A DNA stretch of 64,000 nt from Cloacibacterium sp047601505. GTDB lineage: Bacteria; Bacteroidota; Bacteroidia; Flavobacteriales; Weeksellaceae. Made by a program: the position numbers and the translations under genes. The stretch covers positions 1,240,001 to 1,304,000 of the forward strand of contig NZ_JASGJD010000001.1 of the NCBI RefSeq assembly GCF_047601505.1, given 5' to 3'. The number at the start of each line of letters is the position of its first letter. The first letter of the stretch is position 1. Below are positions 31,659-39,547 of this stretch, in pieces. Under the pieces are notes generated by a model. The model saw nothing but the letters and a program-made list of their open reading frames with translations, had not been told where the DNA came from and ran no database searches.

Positions 31659-32933
31659 ATGAAGCGTTTTTTTTCATTTTTAATACTGTTTTTTTTATTT
31701 TTTTCATTTGCGCAAAATAAATCTGCAGATACAGCACAAGTAGTTCTTCCAAATAGAGTAAATTCTACATTAGCCAAAGAAAAACCATATTTAATTTTTA
31801 TTTCTACTGATGGATTTAGATATGATTATGCCAAAAAATATAATGCCGAAAATCTTCTGAAGTTTTCTAATCAAGGGGTAAGTGCAAAAGCAATGTTGCC
31901 GAGTTTTCCTAGCATTACATTTCCAAACCATTGGAGTTTAATTACAGGTTTGTATCCTTCACATCACGGTTTGGTAGATAATTTTTTCTATGATTATTCA
32001 AGAAAAGAATTTTATGCGATGAGCAAAAAAGAAAATGCAGAAGATGGTTCTTGGTACGGAGGCGTTCCGCTTTGGAGTTTGGCAGAAAAACAAGGTGTAG
32101 TTTCTGCATCTTTACAATGGGTAGGTTCTGCAAGTGATGCTGGCGAAGCAAGACCAACTTATTACTACCATTACCACGAAAAATTTACTCCCGAAGAAAA
32201 AATTTCTAAAGTAATTAATTGGCTAAAGCTGCCAGAAGACGTTCGTCCACATTTTATTTCGTTGTATTTTCCAGAAGTTGATGCTGCTGGACATCATTAT
32301 GGTCCAGAATCTGATGAAACTAAAAATGCCGTGAAATTGGTAGATGTTGCAATGGGTAATTTGGTGAAAAAGGTAAATGAACTAGGACTTAAAAATGTAA
32401 ATTTCATCTTCGTTTCAGACCACGGAATGATAAAAGTTGACAAAGAAAATCCACTTTCAATTCCAGAAATATTGCTTGATAAAGAGCGTTTTGATATTTA
32501 TAATTCTCAAACTTTATTGAGAGTTGTAGTGAAAAATCCAAACGAGATAAAAGCAGTTTATCATCAATTAAAATCTAATAAAACAGATGATTACAAAGTA
32601 ATTCTTACCAAAAGATTTCCAAGAAAATTACATTACAGAACAAAAGATGATAAGTACAACAGAATTGGACAAATTCTTTTAGTGCCGAACGCTCCCAAAA
32701 TATTTTTGGAGAAAGGAAAATCTACTTCCGTAGGAAAACACGGTTACAACCCAAGAAAAACGCCAGAAATGAAAGCTGTTTTTTATGCTTGGGGAGATGT
32801 TTTCAAGAATAATTTTGAAATAGGCGAGTTTTCTAACGTAAACGTTTATCCTTTAGTTGCAAAAATACTAGGTCTTAAAATTACAGAACCCATTGATGGT
32901 AAAGTTTCTGTTTTACAAGAAATATTGAAGTAG
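31659..32933 (+). CDS. Secreted nucleotide pyrophosphatase/phosphodiesterase (alkaline phosphatase superfamily)
   Basis: The 424-residue protein has a signal peptide (about 1-20, ending SFAQ). The alkaline-phosphatase-superfamily metal sites are visible: ISTDGFRYDY (Asp), the nucleophile Thr in SFPSITFPNHWSLITG, LYFPEVDAAGHHYGPES (Asp, His) and FVSDHGM (Asp-His). A C-terminal GKHGYNP supplies the last His. This is the pattern of type I phosphodiesterases/ENPP enzymes that cleave nucleotide phosphodiester or pyrophosphate bonds in the periplasm. A TTG 18 bases upstream is in frame, but the ATG at 31659 starts a proper signal peptide. It converges with dinB, 6 bases apart. Confidence 0.88.
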   Translation: MKRFFSFLILFFLFFSFAQNKSADTAQVVLPNRVNSTLAKEKPYLIFISTDGFRYDYAKKYNAENLLKFSNQGVSAKAMLPSFPSITFPNHWSLITGLYPSHHGLVDNFFYDYSRKEFYAMSKKENAEDGSWYGGVPLWSLAEKQGVVSASLQWVGSASDAGEARPTYYYHYHEKFTPEEKISKVINWLKLPEDVRPHFISLYFPEVDAAGHHYGPESDETKNAVKLVDVAMGNLVKKVNELGLKNVNFIFVSDHGMIKVDKENPLSIPEILLDKERFDIYNSQTLLRVVVKNPNEIKAVYHQLKSNKTDDYKVILTKRFPRKLHYRTKDDKYNRIGQILLVPNAPKIFLEKGKSTSVGKHGYNPRKTPEMKAVFYAWGDVFKNNFEIGEFSNVNVYPLVAKILGLKITEPIDGKVSVLQEILK

Positions 32934-32939
32934 AGATTA

Positions 32940-34025
32940 TTATTTAAACTCCTCAAACGGAATTTTCAGTTGTACAGAAATTTGTTTTTTTTCTTCGGTA
33001 TTGAGATTAGAAAGTGATAATCCAAGCAATCTGATGGCTTTATTATAAGGTCTTAATTCCCAAAGTTTTTGAGATGTTTCGTAGAAATCTTGGGCGTTTT
33101 CGTAATAAACTTCTTGCGTTTTACTTCGGGTATATTGCGTAAAATCTTTGTATTTGATTTTCAAAGTCAAGGTTTTTCCTTTTATTTCTCTTTTAGAAAG
33201 TCTGCTTTCCAGTTCGTCACTTAGAGATTGTAATTTCAGTTGAAGTTCTTCATCTTCATTAATGTCATCCCAAAAAGTATGTTCTACGCCTACACTTTTC
33301 TGTATTCTGTGCGGTTTTACTTCTCCATGATGAATTCCTCGCACTACATTGTAATAATAAGCGCCAGATTTTCCAAATAATCTTACCAATTCTTCTAAAG
33401 GTTTTACTTTTAAATCTTTTCCTTTAAAAATTTGATAACTGTACATTTTGTTGGCGGTAACCTTACCAATTCCGTAGAATTTTTCAATGGGTAATTCTTC
33501 TAAAAATGCTAGAATTTTTGTAGGATGAATGGTTTTTTGTCCGTTTGGTTTATTAATATCCGAAGCCACTTTAGCCAAAAATTTATTCACAGAAATGCCA
33601 GCAGAAGCTGTAAGACCTGTTTCTTTAAAGATTTTTTGTCGAATTTCTTTAGCAATATCGTTGGCAGATTCTATTCCTTTTTTGTTTTCGGTAACGTCTA
33701 GATAAGCTTCGTCTAAAGAAAGTGGTTCTACCAAATCTGTGTATTGATGAAAAATTTCTCTAATTTTCTGCGATATTTCTTTGTACCGATGAAACCTCGG
33801 TTTTACAAAAATAAGTTGCGGACATTTTTCTTTAGCAATTTTACTAGACATAGCAGAGCGAACTCCAAATTTCCTCGCTTCGTAACTTGCCGCAGCTACT
33901 ACACCTCTGTGTTCTCCTCCTACAGCAATTGGTTTTCCTTTAAGCTCAGGATTGTCATACTGTTCTACAGAAGCATAAAATGCGTCCATATCTACATGTA
34001 TTATTTTTCGCTGAGGAAATTCCAT
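32940..34025 (-). CDS. dinB: DNA polymerase IV (Y-family translesion polymerase)
   Basis: The 361-residue protein has all the palm motifs: VDMDAFYASVEQ (metal Asp), SLDEAYLDVT (catalytic Asp-Glu) and the helix-hairpin-helix FYGIGKVTANKMY. The little-finger domain follows (VGVEHTFWDDI, LTLKIKYKDFTQYTRSKT). It performs low-fidelity synthesis past DNA damage. The ATG at 34025 begins MEFPQRKIIHVDMD; a TTG two codons upstream is less likely. A -7-like TATCTTTG ends 3 bases before the ATG (34036-34029), so the mRNA may be leaderless. No obvious LexA site was seen. Confidence 0.93.
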   Translation of the reverse strand: MEFPQRKIIHVDMDAFYASVEQYDNPELKGKPIAVGGEHRGVVAAASYEARKFGVRSAMSSKIAKEKCPQLIFVKPRFHRYKEISQKIREIFHQYTDLVEPLSLDEAYLDVTENKKGIESANDIAKEIRQKIFKETGLTASAGISVNKFLAKVASDINKPNGQKTIHPTKILAFLEELPIEKFYGIGKVTANKMYSYQIFKGKDLKVKPLEELVRLFGKSGAYYYNVVRGIHHGEVKPHRIQKSVGVEHTFWDDINEDEELQLKLQSLSDELESRLSKREIKGKTLTLKIKYKDFTQYTRSKTQEVYYENAQDFYETSQKLWELRPYNKAIRLLGLSLSNLNTEEKKQISVQLKIPFEEFK

Positions 34026-34144
34026 ACACAAAGATAAAGATTTGATAGTTTTTAGAAATTTTGAAACAAAAAACGCTTCAAAAAATTTGAAACGTTCTAT
34101 ATTATATCAACTTTTATCGTCAGATTTCCATCTTCCAACTTTTA

Positions 34145-34957
34145 TTAATAGTTTTTAACCAAACCTTTTACAATTTTTATAACGTTTGGCATTGCTTTGT
34201 TTGCTGCTTCTAGCACTTCTTCGTGCGATACCGTGAAGGCAATGTCTGGTCCGCCAACGTCTGTAATAATAGAAATTCCGAAACAATCCATTCCCATGTG
34301 TTTTGCAACAATTACTTCTGGCACTGTGCTCATTCCTACAGCATCTCCGCCTACCGCTTTCACCATTCCGTATTCTGCTGGAGTTTCAAAAGTTGGCCCT
34401 TGTAATGCTAAATAAACTCCTTTATGAGCAGAAATTCCTTCTTTTTTAGCAACATCTTCGGCTACAGCAATCATTTTTCTGTTGTAAGGTTCACTCATAT
34501 CTACAAATCTCGGTCCTAATTCGTCGATATTTTTACCACGAAGCGGATGTTCAGGCATCATGTTAATATGATCTTCAATAATCATAATATCAGCAACTCT
34601 AAAGTTAGGGTTTACGCCACCAGAAGCGTTAGAAACAATTAAATTCTGAATTCCTAGAAGTTTAAAAACTCTAAAAGGAAAGGTAACAGTTTGTATATCA
34701 TGTCCTTCGTAATAGTGGAATCTTCCACTCATCATCAATACTTTTTTGCCTTCTAAAATTCCATAAATAAGTTTACCTCCGTGTCCTGCAACGGTAGTTT
34801 GAGGGAAATTAGGAATTTCGTGATATTCTAAACTGTGAATTGCTTCTACTTCGTTTTGAAGTTTTCCCAATCCTGAACCTAAAACAATCGCAAAATCTGG
34901 AGTTTCTTGGATTATATTTTTAATAAAATCAGCAGTCTGTTTAATTTTTTCTAACAT
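34145..34957 (-). CDS. punA: Purine-nucleoside phosphorylase
   Basis: The 270-residue protein is a trimeric class (PNP-I/MTAP family) phosphorylase. It has VLGSGLGKL (phosphate loop), TVAGHGGKL, MSGRFHYYEGHD (phosphate-binding His), NASGGVNPNFRVADIMIIEDHIN and GVYLALQGPTFETPAEY. VGMSTVPEVIVAKHMG and GGPDIAFTVSHEEVL complete the purine site. The substrate Asn of the human enzyme class appears conserved near the C-terminus. It converts (deoxy)guanosine/inosine and phosphate to free base and ribose-1-phosphate for salvage. The start overlaps the lpxK end by 17 bases, so the genes form one unit. Confidence 0.92.
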   Translation of the reverse strand: MLEKIKQTADFIKNIIQETPDFAIVLGSGLGKLQNEVEAIHSLEYHEIPNFPQTTVAGHGGKLIYGILEGKKVLMMSGRFHYYEGHDIQTVTFPFRVFKLLGIQNLIVSNASGGVNPNFRVADIMIIEDHINMMPEHPLRGKNIDELGPRFVDMSEPYNRKMIAVAEDVAKKEGISAHKGVYLALQGPTFETPAEYGMVKAVGGDAVGMSTVPEVIVAKHMGMDCFGISIITDVGGPDIAFTVSHEEVLEAANKAMPNVIKIVKGLVKNY

Positions 34958-35966
34958 AATTCTCTATAATTTGATCGAATTCTTCCTTGCGGTCTATTTC
35001 TACATTTATGGGCCAATAATAGATTTTTTCTCTAATAAGGTCGAATGATTTTAGACGAACAAAGTCTTTTTCTGTAGTTAAAATAATTCTATACTCACCT
35101 AATTTCTGGTACTCTTTTTTAATATTGTCTATATCTGCAAGTGTAAAAGAATGGTGGTCACCATATTTCAGGTGTTTTATTTTCGGAGTATATTTTTTTA
35201 ATTCTTTTAAAATAAGACTAGGATTTGCAATACCCGTTACCAAAAGAATGTCGTAATAATTAAGATTTTGCACCGGAATTTGTTGGCGTTTGTTCACCAC
35301 ATTTTCGTCATAATTAATACTCGAAAAGAACACTTTTTGATAATGTCTTGGCTTAATTTTATTGATGTAAAACTGTTTTTTTTCTTCGGTTAAAATTTCT
35401 GGGCATTTCGTTACCACAATTATATCCGAACGTTTTGCGCCACGTCTAGATTCTCTAAGGTTACCAGCTGGTAATACAAAATCTTTAAAATATGGGTCGT
35501 TATAATCTGTCAATAAAATATTGAAACCTGGTTTTATTCTTCTGTGTTGATAGCTGTCGTCTAACAAAAGAACGTCCAAATCCATATCTCTAATAATTTT
35601 TTTTGCGCCAAAAACTCGGTCTTCACAAACACCAATTACAAATCTGTTTCTAAAACGTTCGAACAATTGCATAGCTTCGTCGCCTACCATTTTATAAGTA
35701 CTGTCGTAGTTTACAATTCCGTAGCCTTTGGTTTTCCTTCCGTAACCTCTTGATAAAACGCCGGTTCTGAAGTTTTTGGACAATAAATCTGCCAAATACA
35801 TTACCATTGGCGATTTACCACTTCCGCCAACAGATAAATTACCGACACCAATTATCGGAGTTTTAAATTTCGTAGAAGAAAAAATTCCCCAATCGTACAT
35901 TCTGTTTCTGCTAGCAGTTACAAAATGATAAACCAAGGAAAAAGGGTAGAGGTACCATCTTTTCAT
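34941..35966 (-). CDS. lpxK: Tetraacyldisaccharide 4'-kinase (lipid A synthesis)
   Basis: The 341-residue protein contains a P-loop in VGNLSVGGSGKSPMVMYLADLL, the LSRGYGRKTKGY block, VGDEAMQL and a VLLLDDSYQHRRIKPG Walker B-like region. These are characteristic of LpxK, which phosphorylates the 4' position of the lipid A disaccharide at the inner membrane. A single N-terminal amphipathic helix fits membrane association. An in-frame TTG 3 codons upstream is not needed; the ATG at 35966 gives MKRWYLYPF. It lies upstream of, and overlaps, the purine nucleoside phosphorylase gene. Confidence 0.92.
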   Translation of the reverse strand: MKRWYLYPFSLVYHFVTASRNRMYDWGIFSSTKFKTPIIGVGNLSVGGSGKSPMVMYLADLLSKNFRTGVLSRGYGRKTKGYGIVNYDSTYKMVGDEAMQLFERFRNRFVIGVCEDRVFGAKKIIRDMDLDVLLLDDSYQHRRIKPGFNILLTDYNDPYFKDFVLPAGNLRESRRGAKRSDIIVVTKCPEILTEEKKQFYINKIKPRHYQKVFFSSINYDENVVNKRQQIPVQNLNYYDILLVTGIANPSLILKELKKYTPKIKHLKYGDHHSFTLADIDNIKKEYQKLGEYRIILTTEKDFVRLKSFDLIREKIYYWPINVEIDRKEEFDQIIENYVRKN

Positions 35967-36073
35967 AGTCTGCAAAATTACAATTTTTTTAAAGATTTTA
36001 AAATCTTATAAGATTCAACTTTTCCACATTTTGCTATCTCTTTAGTTTTTCCTTTTGTTAGCGCATCTTTTCT

Positions 36074-36081
36074 TATCTTTG
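36074..36081 (+). promoter_or_regulatory. -7 promoter element of the yicC-gmk unit
   Basis: TATCTTTG matches TAnnTTTG and lies 19 bases before the yicC ATG. It probably drives yicC, gmk and the genes behind them. Confidence 0.5.
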
Positions 36082-36100
36082 TACTTAGATACATATAGTT

Positions 36101-36958
36101 ATGATTTTATCAATGACAGGCTTTGGGAGAGCCGAAGGAATTTTTGAAGGAAAAAAAATTACAGTAGAACTTAAATCTCTTAATAGTAAAACTTTTGACT
36201 TAAATATCAGAATACCACTTCGTTACAAAGAAAAAGAATTCGAAGTTAGAAAATATCTTAACGATACCATTTTCCGTGGTAAGATAGATTGCTACATCAA
36301 TTGTGAGAATATTGAAGATGCTAATGATGTGAAAATTAACCAAGAAATTGTGAAATCTTACATCAATCAGTTAAGAGAAATTTCTCCTAATGCAGAAGAA
36401 TATGAATATCTTAAAATGGCAATTAGAATGCCCGAAGCTATTAACGGAAAACCTGCAGAATTAAGCGAAGAAGAATGGCAATTGTTGCTTTCTCTAGTGA
36501 AAGAAGCGGTAGGAAAATTTTTGGATTTCAGAAAAACCGAAGGTTCAATTTTACAAGAAGAATTGTCTAAAAATCTTAAAAATATTGAAGAGAATCTAGG
36601 CAAGGTAATTCCTTTTGAAGAAGAAAGAATGGTTGCTGTAAAAGAACGTTACCAAAATACTTTGAGAGAATTCGAAAACGTAGATGAGACAAGATTTTAC
36701 CAAGAAATGGCTTATTATACCGAAAAATTAGATATTTCTGAAGAAAAAGTAAGACTTGCGCAACACCTCAAATATTATAATGAAGTAATGAAAAATGAAG
36801 ACTTGAATGGTAAAAAACTAGGTTTTATTTCGCAAGAAATTGGCAGAGAAATCAACACATTGGGTTCTAAAGCCAATCACCACGAAATCCAAAGATTGGT
36901 GGTAATGATGAAAGACGATTTAGAAAAAATTAAAGAACAAACTTTAAATGTTTTGTAA
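36101..36958 (+). CDS. yicC: YicC family endoribonuclease-like protein
   Basis: The 285-residue protein has the two YicC blocks. The N-terminal is MTGFGRAEG ... VELKSLNSKTFDLNIRIP, and the C-terminal (DUF1732) is TEKLDISEEKVRLAQHLKYYNE and GFISQEIGREINTLGSKANH. YicC proteins have RNase activity in other bacteria and often neighbour gmk, as here (70 bp downstream). Length is normal. The exact RNA targets in this group are unknown. Confidence 0.9.
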   Translation: MILSMTGFGRAEGIFEGKKITVELKSLNSKTFDLNIRIPLRYKEKEFEVRKYLNDTIFRGKIDCYINCENIEDANDVKINQEIVKSYINQLREISPNAEEYEYLKMAIRMPEAINGKPAELSEEEWQLLLSLVKEAVGKFLDFRKTEGSILQEELSKNLKNIEENLGKVIPFEEERMVAVKERYQNTLREFENVDETRFYQEMAYYTEKLDISEEKVRLAQHLKYYNEVMKNEDLNGKKLGFISQEIGREINTLGSKANHHEIQRLVVMMKDDLEKIKEQTLNVL

Positions 36959-36961
36959 AAA

Positions 36962-37022
36962 TTGGATGTCGGGCGCTGGATGTTTGATGTAAACTTCCTG
37001 CACCCAACATCCAGCATCCAAC
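36962..37022 (+). repeat. Palindromic phased repeat between yicC and gmk
   Basis: The segment reads TTGGATG...CTGGATGTT on the left and AACATCCAG-CATCCAA on the right, forming an imperfect hairpin of ATCCA-type 7-8-nt units that ends 6 bases before the gmk ATG. Related units occur before miaA (near 50857 and 50906-50940). Confidence 0.6.
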
Positions 37023-37028
37023 ATATTT

Positions 37029-37589
37029 ATGAACAAAGTAATTATATTTTCGGCACCTTCAGGAAGTGGAAAAACCACTTTGGTAAAACATTGTTTACAA
37101 GTTTTTCCGCAGTTGCAATTTTCTATTTCGGCTACAACAAGAGCTTTGCGAGGTGAAGAAATTCATGGGAAAGATTATTTTTTCCTTTCGGTAGAAGAAT
37201 TTAAAAAACTCATTTCTGAAGATGCTTTTGTAGAATTCGAAGAAGTGTATCACGATAAATTTTACGGAACTTTAAAATCTGAAGTTGAAAGAACTTGGAG
37301 CGAAGGAAAAGTTGTAATTTTTGATGTAGATGTAGTAGGAGGCGTTAATTTGAAAAAGATTTTCGGAGAGCAAGCGCTTTCAATTTTTATTGCACCGCCT
37401 TCAATTGAAGAATTAGAGCGAAGATTAATTTCCAGAGCAACAGACGATTTAGAAACCATAAAAACCAGAGTGGCAAAAGCCAAACACGAAATGTCTTATG
37501 CAGACGATTTTGATGTAATTGTAGTGAATGACGATTTAGAAGTTTCTAAAAAAGAAATAGAAAGATTGGTAGAAAATTTCATTAGATAA
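37029..37589 (+). CDS. gmk: Guanylate kinase
   Basis: The 186-residue protein starts with the P-loop IFSAPSGSGKTTLVKH. GMP-binding residues follow (SISATTRALRGEEIHGKDYFFLS, FVEFEEVYHDKFYGTLKSEVE), then the nucleotide-binding FDVDVVGGVNLKK and the lid region LERRLISRATDDLETIKTRVAKAKHEM. It phosphorylates GMP to GDP with ATP. The start ATG lies 6 bases behind a palindromic repeat. The gene ends one base before the pentapeptide protein gene, so they form one transcript. Confidence 0.95.
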   Translation: MNKVIIFSAPSGSGKTTLVKHCLQVFPQLQFSISATTRALRGEEIHGKDYFFLSVEEFKKLISEDAFVEFEEVYHDKFYGTLKSEVERTWSEGKVVIFDVDVVGGVNLKKIFGEQALSIFIAPPSIEELERRLISRATDDLETIKTRVAKAKHEMSYADDFDVIVVNDDLEVSKKEIERLVENFIR

Positions 37590-37590
37590 G

Positions 37591-38157
37591 ATGAGTTTTT
37601 TTTCAGAAAAAATATACGAGAAAGTAAATTTTTCAGAAAATCCTTTGCAAAAAGGAGAATACGAATATTGTATTTTCAGAAATTGTAATTTTTCCGAATG
37701 TGATTTTTCCGAAATATCTTTTCAAGAATGCGAATTTTCAGATTGTGATTTGAGCTTAATTAAGCTAAACAAAACCATTTTGAGAGGCGTGAAGTTTAAA
37801 AACGCTAAAATGCTAGGTGTTAATTTTGAAAATGTGAACGATTTTGGGTTGAATTTTAGTTTTATGGGTTGTAATCTTACGCATACTACATTCTACAAAA
37901 AAGACATTAGGAAAACCATTTTTCAAGAATGTATTATCCGTGAGGCAGATTTCGCAGAAGCCAATTTATTTCAATCTGTTTTTTGTAAATCAGATTTATT
38001 AGGTGCGATTTTTGAAAATACTAATCTGGAAAAAGCAGATTTTACAGAAGCTATTAACTATAAAATTAATCCCGAAATAAATAGAATAAAGAAAGCAAAA
38101 TTTTCTTTAGAAAATCTTCCAGGATTATTGCAACAATATAATATAGAAATTTTTTAG
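37591..38157 (+). CDS. Pentapeptide repeat protein
   Basis: The 188-residue protein is built from A(D/N)LXX-type pentapeptides in two blocks (about 25-60 and 85-160): CDFSEISFQECEFSDCDLS and ADFAEANLFQSVFCKSDLLG show the five-residue periodicity with Cys/Asn/Ala at i-2 and Leu/Phe at i. It should fold as a quadrilateral beta-helix. Some such proteins protect DNA gyrase, but nothing here proves that. It follows gmk directly and precedes nadA by 20 bases. Confidence 0.85.
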   Translation: MSFFSEKIYEKVNFSENPLQKGEYEYCIFRNCNFSECDFSEISFQECEFSDCDLSLIKLNKTILRGVKFKNAKMLGVNFENVNDFGLNFSFMGCNLTHTTFYKKDIRKTIFQECIIREADFAEANLFQSVFCKSDLLGAIFENTNLEKADFTEAINYKINPEINRIKKAKFSLENLPGLLQQYNIEIF

Positions 38158-38177
38158 ACCTTGTTTTACAAAAAATT

Positions 38178-39194
38178 ATGAAACATACATTAGACTCAGC
38201 AATTTCTAATATGCCTGTAAAAGGTTTTTTAGATTTGTCAGAATTTCAAATTCCGCAAGGTGAAGAATTGGTAAAAGCCATTTTGGAACTCAAAAAAGAA
38301 AAAAATGCGGTGATTTTGGCGCATTATTATCAACTTGGCGAAATTCAAGATATTGCAGATTATCTCGGAGATTCTCTTCAATTGGCAAGAGCTGCAAAAG
38401 AAACAGATGCAGATATGATTGCCTTTTGTGGAGTTCATTTTATGGCAGAAGCTGCAAAAATTCTCAATCCTACCAAAAAAGTGGTTTTGCCAGATTTGTT
38501 GGCAGGTTGCAGTTTGGCAGATGGTTGTAGTGGCGAAGGTTTGAGAGAAATGAGAGAAAAACATCCAGATGCTCTTATCGCAACTTATATCAATTGCAAT
38601 GCGGAAACCAAAGCAGAATCTGATATTATTGTTACCAGTTCTAATGCCGAAACCATTATCAATGCTTTGCCAAAAGATAAACCTATAATTTTTGCGCCAG
38701 ATAAAAATCTCGGAAGATATTTAGAGAAAAAAACAGGCAGAGATATGATTCTATGGAACGGAAGCTGCATTGTTCACGAAGCTTTTTCTATGGAAAGAAT
38801 TGCCAAACAATTGGCAGAAAATCCAGATGCTAAATTAATTGCTCATCCAGAATCTGAAACTGCGGTGCTAGATTTAGCTCATTTTATTGGTTCTACTTCT
38901 GCGTTGTTAGATTATGTTCAAAAAGACGATTGTCAGAAATTTATCGTCGCAACAGAAGAAGGAATTCTCCACGAAATGAAAAAACGTGTTCCCGAAAAAC
39001 AATTGATTCCAGCGTTGGTTTATGATGAAAGCTGTAATTGTTCTGAATGTTTCTTTATGAAAAGAAATACTTTGGAAAAATTGTATTTATGTATGAAATA
39101 CGAATTGCCAGAAATTGCAATGGATGAAGAACTTCGTCTAAAAGCTTTAAAACCAATTGAAGCCATGTTAGAATTAAGCAAAACAATTAAATAA
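38178..39194 (+). CDS. nadA: Quinolinate synthase
   Basis: The 338-residue protein is a 4Fe-4S enzyme that condenses iminoaspartate with dihydroxyacetone phosphate to quinolinate in NAD synthesis. Recognisable blocks are AVILAHYYQLGEIQDIADYLGDSLQLA, FCGVHFMAEAAKI, YINCNAETKAESD, IIFAPDKNLGRY and LIAHPESE. The cluster cysteines appear in CGVHFM, in GSCIVHE, and in the C-terminal CNCSECFFMKRNT. No nadB or nadC gene is next to it. A terminator follows at 39212. Confidence 0.93.
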   Translation: MKHTLDSAISNMPVKGFLDLSEFQIPQGEELVKAILELKKEKNAVILAHYYQLGEIQDIADYLGDSLQLARAAKETDADMIAFCGVHFMAEAAKILNPTKKVVLPDLLAGCSLADGCSGEGLREMREKHPDALIATYINCNAETKAESDIIVTSSNAETIINALPKDKPIIFAPDKNLGRYLEKKTGRDMILWNGSCIVHEAFSMERIAKQLAENPDAKLIAHPESETAVLDLAHFIGSTSALLDYVQKDDCQKFIVATEEGILHEMKKRVPEKQLIPALVYDESCNCSECFFMKRNTLEKLYLCMKYELPEIAMDEELRLKALKPIEAMLELSKTIK

Positions 39195-39211
39195 TTCAAA
39201 AAAAATAGAGC

Positions 39212-39239
39212 GTTCGGAGATTTTCTGAACGTTTTTTTT
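39212..39239 (+). terminator. Terminator after nadA
   Basis: CGTTC (39212-39216) pairs with GAACG (39228-39232), with further pairing inside (GGA/TTC region), and is followed by a run of T. It separates the nadA unit from the threonine operon. Confidence 0.7.
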
Positions 39240-39301
39240 ATGTCTAATTGCATTTTTCTGATTGTTTACAATTAATTAATGATATTTTTCGTAAAAAATT
39301 T

Positions 39302-39330
39302 TTTGTTTTTAAAATAAATTTCTACATTTG
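39302..39330 (+). promoter_or_regulatory. Promoter of the threonine operon (TTTG-N17-TACATTTG)
   Basis: TTTG at 39302-39305 is followed after 17 bases by a perfect -7 box TACATTTG (39323-39330). Transcription would start about 39335, just upstream of the leader peptide frame. Confidence 0.65.
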
Positions 39331-39341
39331 TCTAGCAAAAG

Positions 39342-39452
39342 ATGAGATACTCTCAAAACATATCAAAATTTATGACTTCTGAAATCACTTTTTCAGGAGC
39401 ATCTTCTTGCATTATTTCTACAATTATTACAACTACAATTATTACCCCGTAA
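39342..39452 (+). CDS. thrL: Threonine operon leader peptide with Thr/Ile codon cluster
   Basis: An ATG shortly behind the operon promoter opens a 36-residue frame ending in TAA at 39450-39452. The last 13 residues read IISTIITTTIITP, a run of isoleucine and threonine codons like the E. coli thrL regulatory run. This composition directly before thrA is the hallmark of ribosome-mediated attenuation responding to charged tRNA-Thr and tRNA-Ile. A second ATG at 39372 could also start a 26-residue version. The first start lies only about 7 bases from the expected transcription start. Function is inferred from composition and position. Confidence 0.75.
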   Translation: MRYSQNISKFMTSEITFSGASSCIISTIITTTIITP

Positions 39453-39508
39453 TTGGGGTTCATTATTACATATCAACATTCGCAATGTTGCTCTTGGATG
39501 AAGAGCAA
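39444..39508 (+). promoter_or_regulatory. Attenuator hairpins behind the thr leader peptide
   Basis: Three stems follow the Thr/Ile codons. ACCCC-GGGGT (39444-39459) spans the leader stop codon. AACATT-AATGTT (39475-39489) overlaps by two bases with TTGCTCTT-AAGAGCAA (39488-39508), so the last two exclude one another. There is no long T run after the last stem, so the mechanism may be translational or use a non-canonical terminator. Confidence 0.6.
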
Positions 39509-39547
39509 GAACAATCAGTTATTTAAATTTCCTTAAAAAAATACATT

